64,000 nt of DNA from Hymenobacter nivis (GTDB lineage: Bacteria > Bacteroidota > Bacteroidia > Cytophagales > Hymenobacteraceae). The stretch lies in contig NZ_RCYZ01000002.1 of the NCBI RefSeq assembly GCF_006439025.1, forward strand, positions 558,753-622,752, written 5' to 3'. The translations under genes were made by a program, and so were the position numbers. This document shows positions 44,501 to 51,805 of this stretch, piece after piece (within the stretch, counting starts at the first letter, position 1; each line of letters begins with the position of its first letter). The notes below the pieces were generated by a model. It was not told the DNA's origin. It saw only the letters and a list, made by a program, of their open reading frames with translations, and made no database searches.

Positions 44501-44741
44501 TGTCGTAGCCCACAAAGGAGAACACCAGCGACGTGGCCGCGGCCGGCACCGAAAAGCTGTACTTGCCTTCGGCGTCCGTGGAGGCCCCCTGCGAAGTGCC
44601 TTTCGCCACCACCGTCACGCCCGGAATGGCGGCCCCGTCGTTGCCCGATACGGTGCCCGATACAACGCGCCCCTGGGCCCGGAGGTCCTGCGCCACGAAG
44701 ACCAGGAGCAGGGAAAAAAACAACAGTAGTAGTCTTCTCAT
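41523..44741 (-). CDS. susC: SusC/RagA family TonB-linked outer-membrane transporter
   Basis: The 1072-residue protein starts at ATG 44741 with a signal peptide ('LLLLFFSLLLVFVAQDLRAQ'). Domains: carboxypeptidase-like regulatory domain (residues about 25-105), the TonB box region 'LDEVVVVGYGTQSRRDLTGSV' (about 107-127), the plug domain with 'RIRGVNSISLSGGPLIVIDG' and 'NDIESTEVLKDASATAIYGSRAAGGV', and a large beta-barrel ending in 'YTVGFNIGF' with terminal Phe. It imports a glycan or peptide oligomer using TonB energy. The 459-base upstream gap holds a dyad 30 bases from the start. Confidence 0.96.
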   Translation of the reverse strand: MRRLLLLFFSLLLVFVAQDLRAQGRVVSGTVSGNDGAAIPGVTVVAKGTSQGASTDAEGKYSFSVPAAATSLVFSFVGYDSQEARIGDRSIINVKLVANPTGLDEVVVVGYGTQSRRDLTGSVATIAGKEIANLPVQSFDQALQGRAAGVSITTPNGVLNNPPVIRIRGVNSISLSGGPLIVIDGIPAFSGNNSAVGSVPNNPLSNLNPNDIESTEVLKDASATAIYGSRAAGGVILITTKQGKRGQSKISYDGWAGWVKPVRLYDVLGAQDYMMIKNEAVRNLNANRAAIMQPATNVEGFRPTLDANGNTVDTRWYDYIYRTGFSQSHNVNFSGGTDKTTYYTSVGYTKQKGMLSQNQFQRLSGRLNVDHKVYKNFTVGVRFGYSNTQNASPNSGSVADAAFGTAGLGRLPLVLPPNIPARNPDGTYSVSGAGVGPGANVNPTSTTGAPLLPGYYNPLVDLENNYFNSDGSEIQGSAYANWEVVKGLSLRTSYGINNISFEDKSFQTALAGDGYSTGGAASNYYRTNKRWNWQNTAQYDRTFGEKHNFSLLAGNEQQVTNTQRWGATRTTVADPFFTNFQGNYTNIAASGNFVGTNYLVSFFGRMNYNYDRKYLLSASFRRDGYSAWGDQKWGNFYGLSAGYAISEENFWKNASFAQAFSFLKITASYGSVGNNQGIDDFVTLSTYGSGLYASNASLGYSNAGNRGLTWEVSKKTDIGLSFGFLQDRLQGDLAYYRNLVDGLILNVPQAPSKGIPNNSIAANIGSMRNEGVEFSLRFNAIQNKPFTWTVSGNVTTLKNRVLALATEGQRIGTATSGLETVNYTQVDHSAGELLAVKSLGVNPANGQRMIQKADGTVVQYNHQGTTGAGSTGWTLVSDPRVNVSAPTQLADGQYYGPVLPTWYGGFDNTFRYKGIDLGVFVQFSGGNYIYNGTKAGLHDQRFWNNQTDILNRWTSATETPNAEWPRVVYGDNVSNGSALIMSSNVEKGDFARLRNVSLGYSFTPNTITRLGIASARVYVQVQNAALLTKYSGIDPEISSNSTSGQSSNTGAGVDRNSVGQARTYTVGFNIGF

Positions 44742-44770
44742 GAGTTTAATTGTGTGATAAATGGTGACTA

Positions 44771-44796
44771 AGCTTGCGAATATAGTTGCGCAAGCT
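44771..44796. promoter_or_regulatory. 8-bp dyad upstream of susC
   Basis: AGCTTGCG (44771-44778) and CGCAAGCT (44789-44796) form a perfect inverted repeat with a ten-base A+T-rich spacer, 30 bases upstream of the susC start codon. It could be an operator half-site pair or a 5' leader hairpin; no promoter motif could be assigned with confidence. Confidence 0.45.
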
Positions 44797-44919
44797 GAAC
44801 CACTACACCTTTCCTTCACAATTAAATCATAATATATTCATAGGATTAGTATAAATAATTGTTTTACAGTAAATTAAGTCGTTATTTTTATTGAATACAC
44901 CGAGTGATTAATTTAAAAT

Positions 44920-44974
44920 AAAAAAGGCCCTGTTGGCCGAATCCCGCGCCCAGCGGATTTCGGCCAACAGGGCC
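44920..44974 (-). terminator. Terminator hairpin downstream of the SDR gene
   Basis: A 16-bp stem (GGCCCTGTTGGCCGAA at 44926-44941 with its exact complement at 44959-44974) can extend inward by a further five pairs across a one-base bulge. On the minus strand it is followed by TTTTTTATTTT, so it is a terminator for leftward transcripts from the SDR and GntP genes, protecting the susC promoter region. Confidence 0.8.
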
Positions 44975-45200
44975 CCTGCGCTAAATAGTACACTGTATTC
45001 CGATTCTGCCCTTTCACAGGAAGGGCTGCTGGCGCTAAACAGTCATTATTTCGGCCAACCACCCTCTCGGCATAGGGTGCGACACGTTAGCATATATAAT
45101 GCAATGGAGAGCGCACTATTTAATTATTTTGCGTGATATGCTGCGTGATATTGCGCAAATCAGTGGCTAAACATTGCTTTGGCAGCGCAGCAGCGGCGGC

Positions 45201-45908
45201 CTACCACGGCACGGGCTGGTTCTGCCAGGTCACGAAGCTGCCGTTCTCTTCGGCGTGGAGCTGCTCGGCCAGGCGGATGATGCCGCGGGCCGAGTCGGCG
45301 GGCTCCTGGGTGGCGTGGTCGCCGCCCATGCCGGTGCGCATCCAGCCGGGGTCCACCACCACGGAAAGGATGCCCTGGTGGCCCACTTCGGCGGCCAGGC
45401 TGCGCATGTACATGTTCAGGGCGGCCTTGCTGGCGCTGTAGTGGTAAGGGTCGCCGGAGGCTTTCCAGGTGAGCGAGCCCAGGCCCGAGGAGATGCTCAC
45501 GATGCGGGCCTTGCCGCCGGCCCGCAGCAGCGGCAGCAGCGCCTGCGCCACCAGCAGGGGCCCCACGGCGTTGATGCGGAAGGTTTCGACGGCGGCGGCG
45601 GCCGAGAGCTGGCCCAGGGGCTGGCCCTTGCCGCCGGGCTGGTACACGCCGGCGTTGTTGATGAGCACGTCGAGGCCATCCACGGCCTGGGCGGCGGCCT
45701 GGGCGGCGGCGGCAATGGAGGCGTCGTCGGTCACGTCGAGCGTGATGAGCGTCAGGCGCTCGGCGTACTGCCGGCGCAGGGCTTGCAGCTCGCGGGCGGC
45801 GTCGGGCTGGCGGCTGGCGGCCAGCACGTGGGCGCCGCGCTCAAGGTATTGACGGGTAAGCTCGAGGCCCAGGCCGCGATTGGCCCCGGTGATGAGAATG
45901 CGTTGCAT
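45201..45908 (-). CDS. Short-chain dehydrogenase/reductase (SDR)
   Basis: The 235-residue protein starts at ATG 45908. It has the classical SDR features: NAD(P)-binding 'TGANRGLGLELTR' (residues 7-19), 'DVLINNAGVY' near 79-88, catalytic Ser in 'IVSISSGLGS' and the 'YHYSASK' motif (Y-x3-K). The C-terminal part 'VDPGWMRTGMGG' resembles C-factor/CsgA-like SDRs. Substrate unknown. It follows the GntP permease gene by 152 bases in the same direction; a link to gluconate metabolism (for example a keto-gluconate reductase) is possible but not shown. Confidence 0.9.
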   Translation of the reverse strand: MQRILITGANRGLGLELTRQYLERGAHVLAASRQPDAARELQALRRQYAERLTLITLDVTDDASIAAAAQAAAQAVDGLDVLINNAGVYQPGGKGQPLGQLSAAAAVETFRINAVGPLLVAQALLPLLRAGGKARIVSISSGLGSLTWKASGDPYHYSASKAALNMYMRSLAAEVGHQGILSVVVDPGWMRTGMGGDHATQEPADSARGIIRLAEQLHAEENGSFVTWQNQPVPW

Positions 45909-46020
45909 GGAAATAAAAGAAGGGTGAAAAGCCCGGCAACCGGGCCCCGGCAAAGCCGGGCCGCTGAAACGGACGGCCGGCCCGGAAAGTTGGGCAAAAA
46001 ACCCAACGTAGCCAAGGAAT

Positions 46021-46063
46021 TAGGGCCCCGGCTTGTGGGAAACTTGCTGCGCCGGGGCCCCTA
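46021..46063 (-). terminator. GC-rich hairpin overlapping the GntP gene stop codon
   Basis: TAGGGCCCCGGC (46021-46032) pairs with GCCGGGGCCCCTA (46051-46063) across an 18-base loop, with a one-base bulge; the right arm contains the stop codon of the permease gene. No long T-tract follows on the minus strand, so it may stabilise the 3' end or end transcription weakly. Confidence 0.45.
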
Positions 46064-47404
46064 GTGGTGGGCCAGCCCGGGCGCCACCAGCGGCAGGGCC
46101 CAGTTCAGGAGCAGCACACCGGCCAGGCCCGCCACCGACACGATGCTTTCCATGGCCGTCCACGAGCGCAGGGTGTCTTTCACTGAGAGGTTGAAATACT
46201 CCTTGAACAGCCAGAAACCGCCGTCGTTGAAATGCGAGAGCAGCAGGCTGCCCGCCCCGATGGCCAGCACCATCAGGTTGGGGTCGGCGTGCGACTGGGC
46301 CATGGTGGGCAGCATCATGCCCGCGGCGGTGAGGCCGGCAATGGTGGCCGAGCCCAGGCTGACGCGGATGACGGCCGCAATGAGCCAGCCCAGCAGCAGC
46401 GGCGGCAGGCCGGTGCCCTGCAGGCCGGCGGCAATTTCGGTGCTCGCGCCGCTGGCCACCAGCACTTGCTTGAGGGCCCCCGCGCCGCCGATGATGAGCA
46501 GAATCATGGCAATGTCCTTCACGGCGCTGCCGTAGGCCTCCATGATGGCAGGCATGGTTTTGCCCCGGGCCAGGCCCAGCGTGCAAGTGGCCACGCACAC
46601 CGATACTAACAGGATAACGGTGGGCTCGGCGAGGAAGGCCAGCGCGGGGCCCCAGGCGCTGCCCGCCGGCAGCAGCAGCCGCAATCCCGCCACGCCCAGC
46701 AGCAGTAGCACCGGCAGCAGCGACGACACGAAGCTATTGACGCGCCCCGGCAGCGCGCTCTCGGGCAGGTCGTCGGCCACGAACCCCGCCAGCGGCCGCG
46801 ACACGATGCCCTTGAGCGTGCGCGAATACAGGGGCCCCGCCAAAATAATAGCCGGCACCGCCACCAGCAGCCCGTAAACAAAGGTGAGGCCCATGTTGGC
46901 GTGGAACTGCGCCACGAGCACCGTGGGCGCGGGGTGCGGCGGCAGGAAGCCGTGCATCACCGAGAGCGAGGCCAACATGGGCAGGCCCACGTACACCGCC
47001 GGCAGCTTGTACTTGTACACCACCGAAAAAATCAGCGGCACCATCAGCAAAAAACCGACATTATAAAAGAGCGGAATGCCGATGATGAAGCCCGCCGCCA
47101 TCAGCGTCCACTGGATGTTGTTGGTGCCGAAGGCCCGGATCATCACGGCCGCAATCTGCTGGGCAGCGCCGCTATCGGCCACCAGTTTGCCCAGCATGGC
47201 CCCCAGCACGATGATGACCACCACCGAGCCCAGCGTGTCGCCCAGCCCCTGGTACACGGCGGCCAGCAGGCGGTCGGCGGGGAGGCCCAGGGCAAAGCCC
47301 ACGGGCAGCGTCACGAGCAAAAACGCCAGAAATGCATTCACCTTGCCCCAGTTGATGAGCACCACCAGGCCCAGCACGGCCAGCAAAATCACGAGCAAAG
47401 TCAT
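46061..47404 (-). CDS. GntP family gluconate:H+ symporter
   Basis: The 447-residue protein starts at ATG 47404; the frame is open for 43 further codons but these are Pro/Arg-rich and not membrane-like. About twelve helices are predicted, with GntP-family stretches 'LGDTLGSVVVIIVLGAMLGKLVADSG' and 'HGFLPPHPAPTVLVAQF' and C-terminal 'LLLSHFNDGGFWLFKEYF'. It carries gluconate or a related sugar acid with protons into the cell. It precedes the SDR gene in the same orientation. Confidence 0.94.
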   Translation of the reverse strand: MTLLVILLAVLGLVVLINWGKVNAFLAFLLVTLPVGFALGLPADRLLAAVYQGLGDTLGSVVVIIVLGAMLGKLVADSGAAQQIAAVMIRAFGTNNIQWTLMAAGFIIGIPLFYNVGFLLMVPLIFSVVYKYKLPAVYVGLPMLASLSVMHGFLPPHPAPTVLVAQFHANMGLTFVYGLLVAVPAIILAGPLYSRTLKGIVSRPLAGFVADDLPESALPGRVNSFVSSLLPVLLLLGVAGLRLLLPAGSAWGPALAFLAEPTVILLVSVCVATCTLGLARGKTMPAIMEAYGSAVKDIAMILLIIGGAGALKQVLVASGASTEIAAGLQGTGLPPLLLGWLIAAVIRVSLGSATIAGLTAAGMMLPTMAQSHADPNLMVLAIGAGSLLLSHFNDGGFWLFKEYFNLSVKDTLRSWTAMESIVSVAGLAGVLLLNWALPLVAPGLAHH

Positions 47405-47530
47405 ACAGACGGCAAGGGCGAAGACGGGAAAAACCACCGGGGGCCCCAGGGCCCCGCAGCAGTTGGGAGGGGTGAAGGTAGGAGCCGGCCGCGGGACACG
47501 CGCCGGCCGGCGCACGGCGGTGGGGCCCCA

Positions 47531-47566
47531 CAAAAAAGCGGTCGGGCCACGCTGGGCCCGACCGCT
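47531..47566 (-). terminator. Terminator after the GNAT-nitrilase gene
   Basis: AGCGGTCGGGCC (47537-47548) pairs exactly with 47555-47566 across a six-base loop. On the minus strand the stem is followed by TTTTTT (47532-47537 region), a regular intrinsic terminator 31 bases beyond the stop codon of the leftward gene. Confidence 0.88.
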
Positions 47567-47596
47567 TCTGGTCGTTGCATTAATGGGGCCCCGGGC

Positions 47597-49300
47597 CTAA
47601 CCGGCGGATACGGCCTTGCGGCGGCTGGTTTTGGGGGCGCGCTCCTCGCCCTGGGCCAGCAGCTCCTCGTCGCGCTCGGCGGCTTTCTTGCTCCAGCTTA
47701 GCGAGAACAGGTCCTTGCGGCGGTCGCGCAGGTTGCGCACGGCGCCGCTGGTGTTCAAGTCTTTGAGCAAGTCCAGGTCGAGGTCAGCGATGAGGGTCAT
47801 CTCCGTGTTCGGGGTGGCCTCGGCCACGATGGCGTCGTGGGGGAAGGCGAAGTCGGAGGGGCTGAACACGGCCGACTGCGAGTACTGGATGTCCATGTTC
47901 TCGACGCGCGGCAGGTTGCCCACCGAGCCGGTGATGGCCACGTAGCACTCGTTTTCAATGGCGCGGGCCTGGGCGCAGATGCGCACGCGCTGGTATGCGT
48001 TCTTGGTGTCGGTCCAGAAGGGCACAAACAGAATTTTCATGCCCTCGTCGCTCAGCAGGCGGCTCAGCTCGGGGAATTCCACGTCGTAGCACACCAGGAT
48101 GCCGATTTTGCCGAAATCCGTGTCGAAGCACTTCAGCTTGTCGCCGCCGCGCATGCCCCAGTAGCTGGCCTCGTCGGGCGTCACGTGCAGCTTGTACTGC
48201 TCGTCCACGGTGCCGTCGCGGCGGCACAAGTAGCTCACGTTGTAGAGCTTGCCATCTTCGTACACCGGCATCGAGCCGGCAATCACGTTGATGTTGTGGC
48301 TCACGGCCAGCTCCATCATCCGCACCTTGATGGGCTCGGTGAAGGCCGCCATGCCGCGGATGGCCGCCGCCGCCGATTCCTCGTTGGTCAGGGCCATCAT
48401 CGGGGCGTTGAAGAACTCGGGGAACAGCACGCAGTCGGCTTTGTAGCCGCTCACCGTGTCCACAAAAAACTCAATTTGCTGGTAAAAATCTTCCAGGCTG
48501 GCCGTGGCGCGCATCTGCCACTGCACAATGCCGATGCGCACGTTCGACTTCTGGTTGCCAATCAGCTTGTCGAAGTCCTCGTCGTAGTACACGTTGATCC
48601 ACTCCAGCAGCGTCGCGTAAGCCTTTGATTCCGAGTCGTAAGGCAGGTAGCCGCGGATAATTTTGCGGACGTAGAAGTCGTTGCTCAGCTGGAAGGTGAG
48701 GATGGGGTCCTTGATTTCCATGTTGCGCACCATCTCCACGTACTTGGCGGGCGTCATCTCGTTGGCGTAAGCGGCGTAGCCGGGAATGCGGCCCCCGGCC
48801 ACCATGGCGCGCAGGTTCAGGTTCTCGCACAGTTCCTTGCGGGCGTCGTAGAGGCGGCGGCCCAGGCGCAGGTTGCGGTACTCGGGGTCCACAAACACGT
48901 CCACGCCGTAGAGCGTGTCGCCGCCCTCGTCGTGGGTGTCAAATTTGCCGTTGCCGGTGATTTTGGCGTAGGTGTGCTTGTCACCAAACTTGCTGTAATC
49001 CACGATGATGGCCAGGGCGGCGGCAATCAGCGTGCCGTTGTCCTCGATGCCGATCTGGCCTTCGGGGAACTTGCGCAGCAGGGCCGAAAACTCGTCGGCC
49101 GCCCACGAGCCCTCCATGCCGGAGTACACCTTGTCCATGATGCCCTTAATGGCCTTGAAATCGGAGCGGCGCAGCTGGCGCAACACCAGCTTGTGGGCCG
49201 GAATGGCGGTGGGGGTGAGGCGCTCGTCGAGCACGGGCTTGCCAATTTTCTTGTGGTGGGTGCCGCCAGGCGTGGCTTTGCCGTTGGAAATAACAGCCAT
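47597..49300 (-). CDS. GNAT acetyltransferase-carbon-nitrogen hydrolase fusion
   Basis: The 567-residue protein starts at ATG 49300. Residues about 35-215 are a GNAT domain ('LVLRQLRRSDFKAIKGIMDKVY', acetyl-CoA loop region 'YRNLRLGRRLYDARKEL'), and residues about 250-520 are a nitrilase-superfamily amidase with the full triad: Glu295 ('LFPEFFN'), Lys370 ('EQYKLHV') and Cys404 ('LVCYDVEFPE'). The C-terminal 30 residues are Lys/Arg-rich. Such fusions are conserved across bacteria; the amidase substrate is not known. It stands alone with its own terminator. Confidence 0.93.
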   Translation of the reverse strand: MAVISNGKATPGGTHHKKIGKPVLDERLTPTAIPAHKLVLRQLRRSDFKAIKGIMDKVYSGMEGSWAADEFSALLRKFPEGQIGIEDNGTLIAAALAIIVDYSKFGDKHTYAKITGNGKFDTHDEGGDTLYGVDVFVDPEYRNLRLGRRLYDARKELCENLNLRAMVAGGRIPGYAAYANEMTPAKYVEMVRNMEIKDPILTFQLSNDFYVRKIIRGYLPYDSESKAYATLLEWINVYYDEDFDKLIGNQKSNVRIGIVQWQMRATASLEDFYQQIEFFVDTVSGYKADCVLFPEFFNAPMMALTNEESAAAAIRGMAAFTEPIKVRMMELAVSHNINVIAGSMPVYEDGKLYNVSYLCRRDGTVDEQYKLHVTPDEASYWGMRGGDKLKCFDTDFGKIGILVCYDVEFPELSRLLSDEGMKILFVPFWTDTKNAYQRVRICAQARAIENECYVAITGSVGNLPRVENMDIQYSQSAVFSPSDFAFPHDAIVAEATPNTEMTLIADLDLDLLKDLNTSGAVRNLRDRRKDLFSLSWSKKAAERDEELLAQGEERAPKTSRRKAVSAG

Positions 49301-49481
49301 AGAATCGAATGGAAATGCGTGAGCGGGCCCCGAAAACCGGGCGGGCCGGGGCCCCAAAAGTTACCCGTAACCAAAGGCCGGCCGAAGCCAACCGCCTACT
49401 TTAACGCAGGCCAGCGCCACAAGGTGCGGGGGCAAGGCCATTTTCCCGCGGCCCGCGCTGGCCGGTGGGGCCCCGGGGGGC

Positions 49482-50435
49482 CTAGGCGGCCGGCGCCGTG
49501 GCCCGCATAAAAGCGGCCAGAAAACGGTTGAAGGCTGCGCTTTTGGCCAGCAGCAGGCGCAGCAGGGTAATGCCCACTAGGGCGGTGCAAATGCCGGCCA
49601 GCACGTCCAGCACATAGTGGTGGCTGGTGTACACCGCCGCGAACCAGATTCCCAGCATAATGGTGAAGAATACCAGGTTGAATACGCCAGACCGGTTCTT
49701 CACGGCGTAAAACATGACGATGACCGGGTAGGCCGAGTGCAGCGAGGGCATAGCCGCAAAAACGTTGGCGTTTTTGGCGTAGATGGACTTGAAAATGCTC
49801 ACCCCGAAAAAGGCATCGAACCGGGCCAGGCCCGCCGTGCTGCCCATCGCCAGGGGCTGAAACGTGAGGCCGTGCTGCTGCACGTACCACGGTGGCGCGG
49901 CCGGGTGCAGGTAATAAATGACGAAGCCCAACAGGTTGACCAGCAAGAAGGTGAGCGAAAACTCGAAGAATAGCCGGCGGTTGCGGAAGAACAGGTAGGC
50001 GGCAAAGCCCAGCGGAATGGGCACCCAGCAGAGGTAAAAAATGCCGCACAGCACGTCGAGGAACGCCGTGTGGTGGCGCAACCAGAACTCGTTGGGTGTG
50101 AGCAGCTGGCTGTGGTAACCGATGCCGAAGAGCGCCTTTTCGGCGTGGTAGATGGGCGCCACGTCCACGGCCCGGAACGTGTAGTTGGGGAAGGCCCGCA
50201 GGTAATCGTAGAGCACCCAGAACACCACGAAAATCGAAAACCCGGTGATGAACCGGCGCGTGGTAGCCGAGAGGAAGTAGCAAGCGTTGCACAGCCCCAC
50301 CAGCACCAACTGCTCGGGCCGGAAGCCAATCAATAAATAGGAAAGCAGCAGGTACGCCAGCGACAGCCCTAGCACGAGCAGGGCCCCTTGGCGGGACGCT
50401 GGCCCGGCGGCCGGGGCGGAGGAAGAATGGAGCAT
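49482..50435 (-). CDS. PAP2/Aur1-like membrane phosphotransferase, candidate inositol-phosphoceramide synthase
   Basis: The 317-residue protein starts at ATG 50435 and has about six to eight helices. The three PAP2 motifs are present: 'HPAAPPWYVQQHG' (C1-like, near residues 170-182), 'AAMPSLHSAYPVIV' (C2, with PSxH, near 227-240) and 'YTSHHYVLDVLAG' (C3, near 269-281). The 'PPWY' and 'PSLHSAYP' form is that of the Aur1/inositol-phosphoceramide synthase group and not of simple phosphatidate phosphatases. Placed at the end of a locus with inositol-phosphate synthase and a CDP-alcohol phosphotransferase, it likely moves phosphoinositol onto ceramide. Substrate is inferred. Confidence 0.85.
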   Translation of the reverse strand: MLHSSSAPAAGPASRQGALLVLGLSLAYLLLSYLLIGFRPEQLVLVGLCNACYFLSATTRRFITGFSIFVVFWVLYDYLRAFPNYTFRAVDVAPIYHAEKALFGIGYHSQLLTPNEFWLRHHTAFLDVLCGIFYLCWVPIPLGFAAYLFFRNRRLFFEFSLTFLLVNLLGFVIYYLHPAAPPWYVQQHGLTFQPLAMGSTAGLARFDAFFGVSIFKSIYAKNANVFAAMPSLHSAYPVIVMFYAVKNRSGVFNLVFFTIMLGIWFAAVYTSHHYVLDVLAGICTALVGITLLRLLLAKSAAFNRFLAAFMRATAPAA

Positions 50436-50501
50436 GCGGTAATAAATGCGGGCTGGCCGGGGCATCGGTAGGGCCCCGGGCGAAACGGAATGGGAGCGGC
50501 G

Positions 50502-51794
50502 CTACACGTCTACCCGGGCCACGGTGGGCTCGCGGGTGGCCGCGTTCCAGCCTTTGAATTCAATGTACTTGACGTTGGGCACCCAAAAGGTGCCGCCCTC
50601 GATGTGCAGGTACACGCGCGTGAGGGCAATTTGCTTGTTGCCCACCACCGTAAACACGTGGTAGGCGTTGTCCACGCCGGATTTCATCAGGTAGAACGGC
50701 ACCTTGTCGTAGGCGGCAAACTTCAGCTCGAACTTGTTGGGGCCCACATGCTTGGCGCTGAGGCCGTAGGCAAACTTGCGTTGGATGAAGTTCAGGTCTT
50801 TGCGCTGGCCGCCTTCGGGGTATCGAATCCAGAACACGTTGATGGGCTCGTCTTCGTCGAGCTGGCCCGCACTATTCACGTTCAGCTGGTAGATGACGGT
50901 GTTGGTGTTGGGCTCGCGCTGCAAATAAAACAGCTGGTTGGCCACGCCGCTGGGCGTGGGGAACACCAGGCGCGGCTCCGGGGCCCCCGCCACCGACGGG
51001 TTGCTGAAGAACAGCGCCGCGGCCAGCAGCAGTGCGGCCGGCGCGGCCACCTTGGGGGCGGGGGCGGCCGCTGGGGCCCCCACCGGGGCCGCCCGTAGCG
51101 CGAAGGCGCGCTTGGCTTGCAGCAGCCGCGACACGGCCGTAATGTTGGAAAGCACGGCCAGCACCGCGAGCGGCAAGGTGAGGATGGACATGGTTTCGAA
51201 GACGTGGAACGGCACGCCGGGCACAAACAGCTTGTAGTCGCCGCCGATGAACGCCGAAGCAACGCCGCAAGCTAACGCACTGACGCCCATGAGTACTACG
51301 CGCTCGGGTCGCTGCATCAGGCCGCCCTTGCACTCCACGCCCAGGCCCTCGGCACGGGCGCGGGTGTAGCTCACCATCATCGAGCCGATGAGGGCGATGA
51401 AGGTGAAGAGCGAACTCAGCAGGTAGTGGTGCGCCACCAGGTAGTAGCAGATGCCCATAAAGGTGAACAGCTCGCTGTAGCGGTCCAGCACCGAGTCGAA
51501 CATGGCGCCGTAGTCGCTTTTCATGTTGCCGAGGCGCGCCACTTGCCCATCCAGCATGTCAAACAGCCCGGCGAACAAAATCAGGGCCCCGCCCCAGCCC
51601 ACGTAGCGCAGGTCGCCCCGGTTGCCCTCTTCGCCGCCGACGATGAACAGCACGGCCACGCCCACGTTCAGGGCCAAGCCAGTAAGGGTCACGCCGTTGG
51701 GGGTGAAGCCGATTTTGATGAGCAGGCGAACAAACGGGTTGATGACGGTATAAATCCCGGCTTGCAGGGCGTTGCGGAGGGCGTCGAAAGTCAT
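50502..51794 (-). CDS. CDP-alcohol phosphotransferase fused to DUF4833; candidate phosphatidylinositol(-phosphate) synthase
   Basis: The 430-residue protein starts at ATG 51794. Residues 1-235 are a CDP-alcohol phosphotransferase with the complete motif D79-x2-D82-G83-x2-A86-R87-x8-G96-x3-D100-x3-D104 and about six helices. An Ala/Pro-rich linker (about 236-252) and a hydrophobic stretch (about 250-266, 'APAALLLAAALFFSNPSVAG', like a second signal/anchor) lead into a DUF4833 domain (about 277-430; 'FPTPSGVANQLFYLQREPN', 'INVFWIRYPEGGQ'). The first part would join inositol phosphate to CDP-diacylglycerol. DUF4833 has no known role and would lie in the periplasm here. The gene is 66 bases upstream of the PAP2 gene. 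Confidence 0.88.
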   Translation of the reverse strand: MTFDALRNALQAGIYTVINPFVRLLIKIGFTPNGVTLTGLALNVGVAVLFIVGGEEGNRGDLRYVGWGGALILFAGLFDMLDGQVARLGNMKSDYGAMFDSVLDRYSELFTFMGICYYLVAHHYLLSSLFTFIALIGSMMVSYTRARAEGLGVECKGGLMQRPERVVLMGVSALACGVASAFIGGDYKLFVPGVPFHVFETMSILTLPLAVLAVLSNITAVSRLLQAKRAFALRAAPVGAPAAAPAPKVAAPAALLLAAALFFSNPSVAGAPEPRLVFPTPSGVANQLFYLQREPNTNTVIYQLNVNSAGQLDEDEPINVFWIRYPEGGQRKDLNFIQRKFAYGLSAKHVGPNKFELKFAAYDKVPFYLMKSGVDNAYHVFTVVGNKQIALTRVYLHIEGGTFWVPNVKYIEFKGWNAATREPTVARVDV

Positions 51795-51805
51795 GCGAGG
51801 GGAGG

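Larger units (their letters stand above)
44742..45200. other. 459-base intergenic region without a gene
   Basis: The region between susC and the SDR gene is AT-rich. It holds the dyad at 44771-44796, the terminator hairpin at 44920-44974, and scattered short repeats (TTTCGGCCAAC at 44958-44968 and 45049-45059; GCGCTAAAYAGT at 44978-44989 and 45032-45043; GCGTGATAT at 45131-45139 and 45143-45151). A 67-codon frame (44933-45136, plus) starts inside the hairpin and does not look like a gene. Confidence 0.7.

Noticed and set aside
44933..45136. 67-codon plus-strand frame in the susC-SDR gap
   Set aside because: Starts within a terminator hairpin, has no start-region features, and the composition follows the non-coding flanks.
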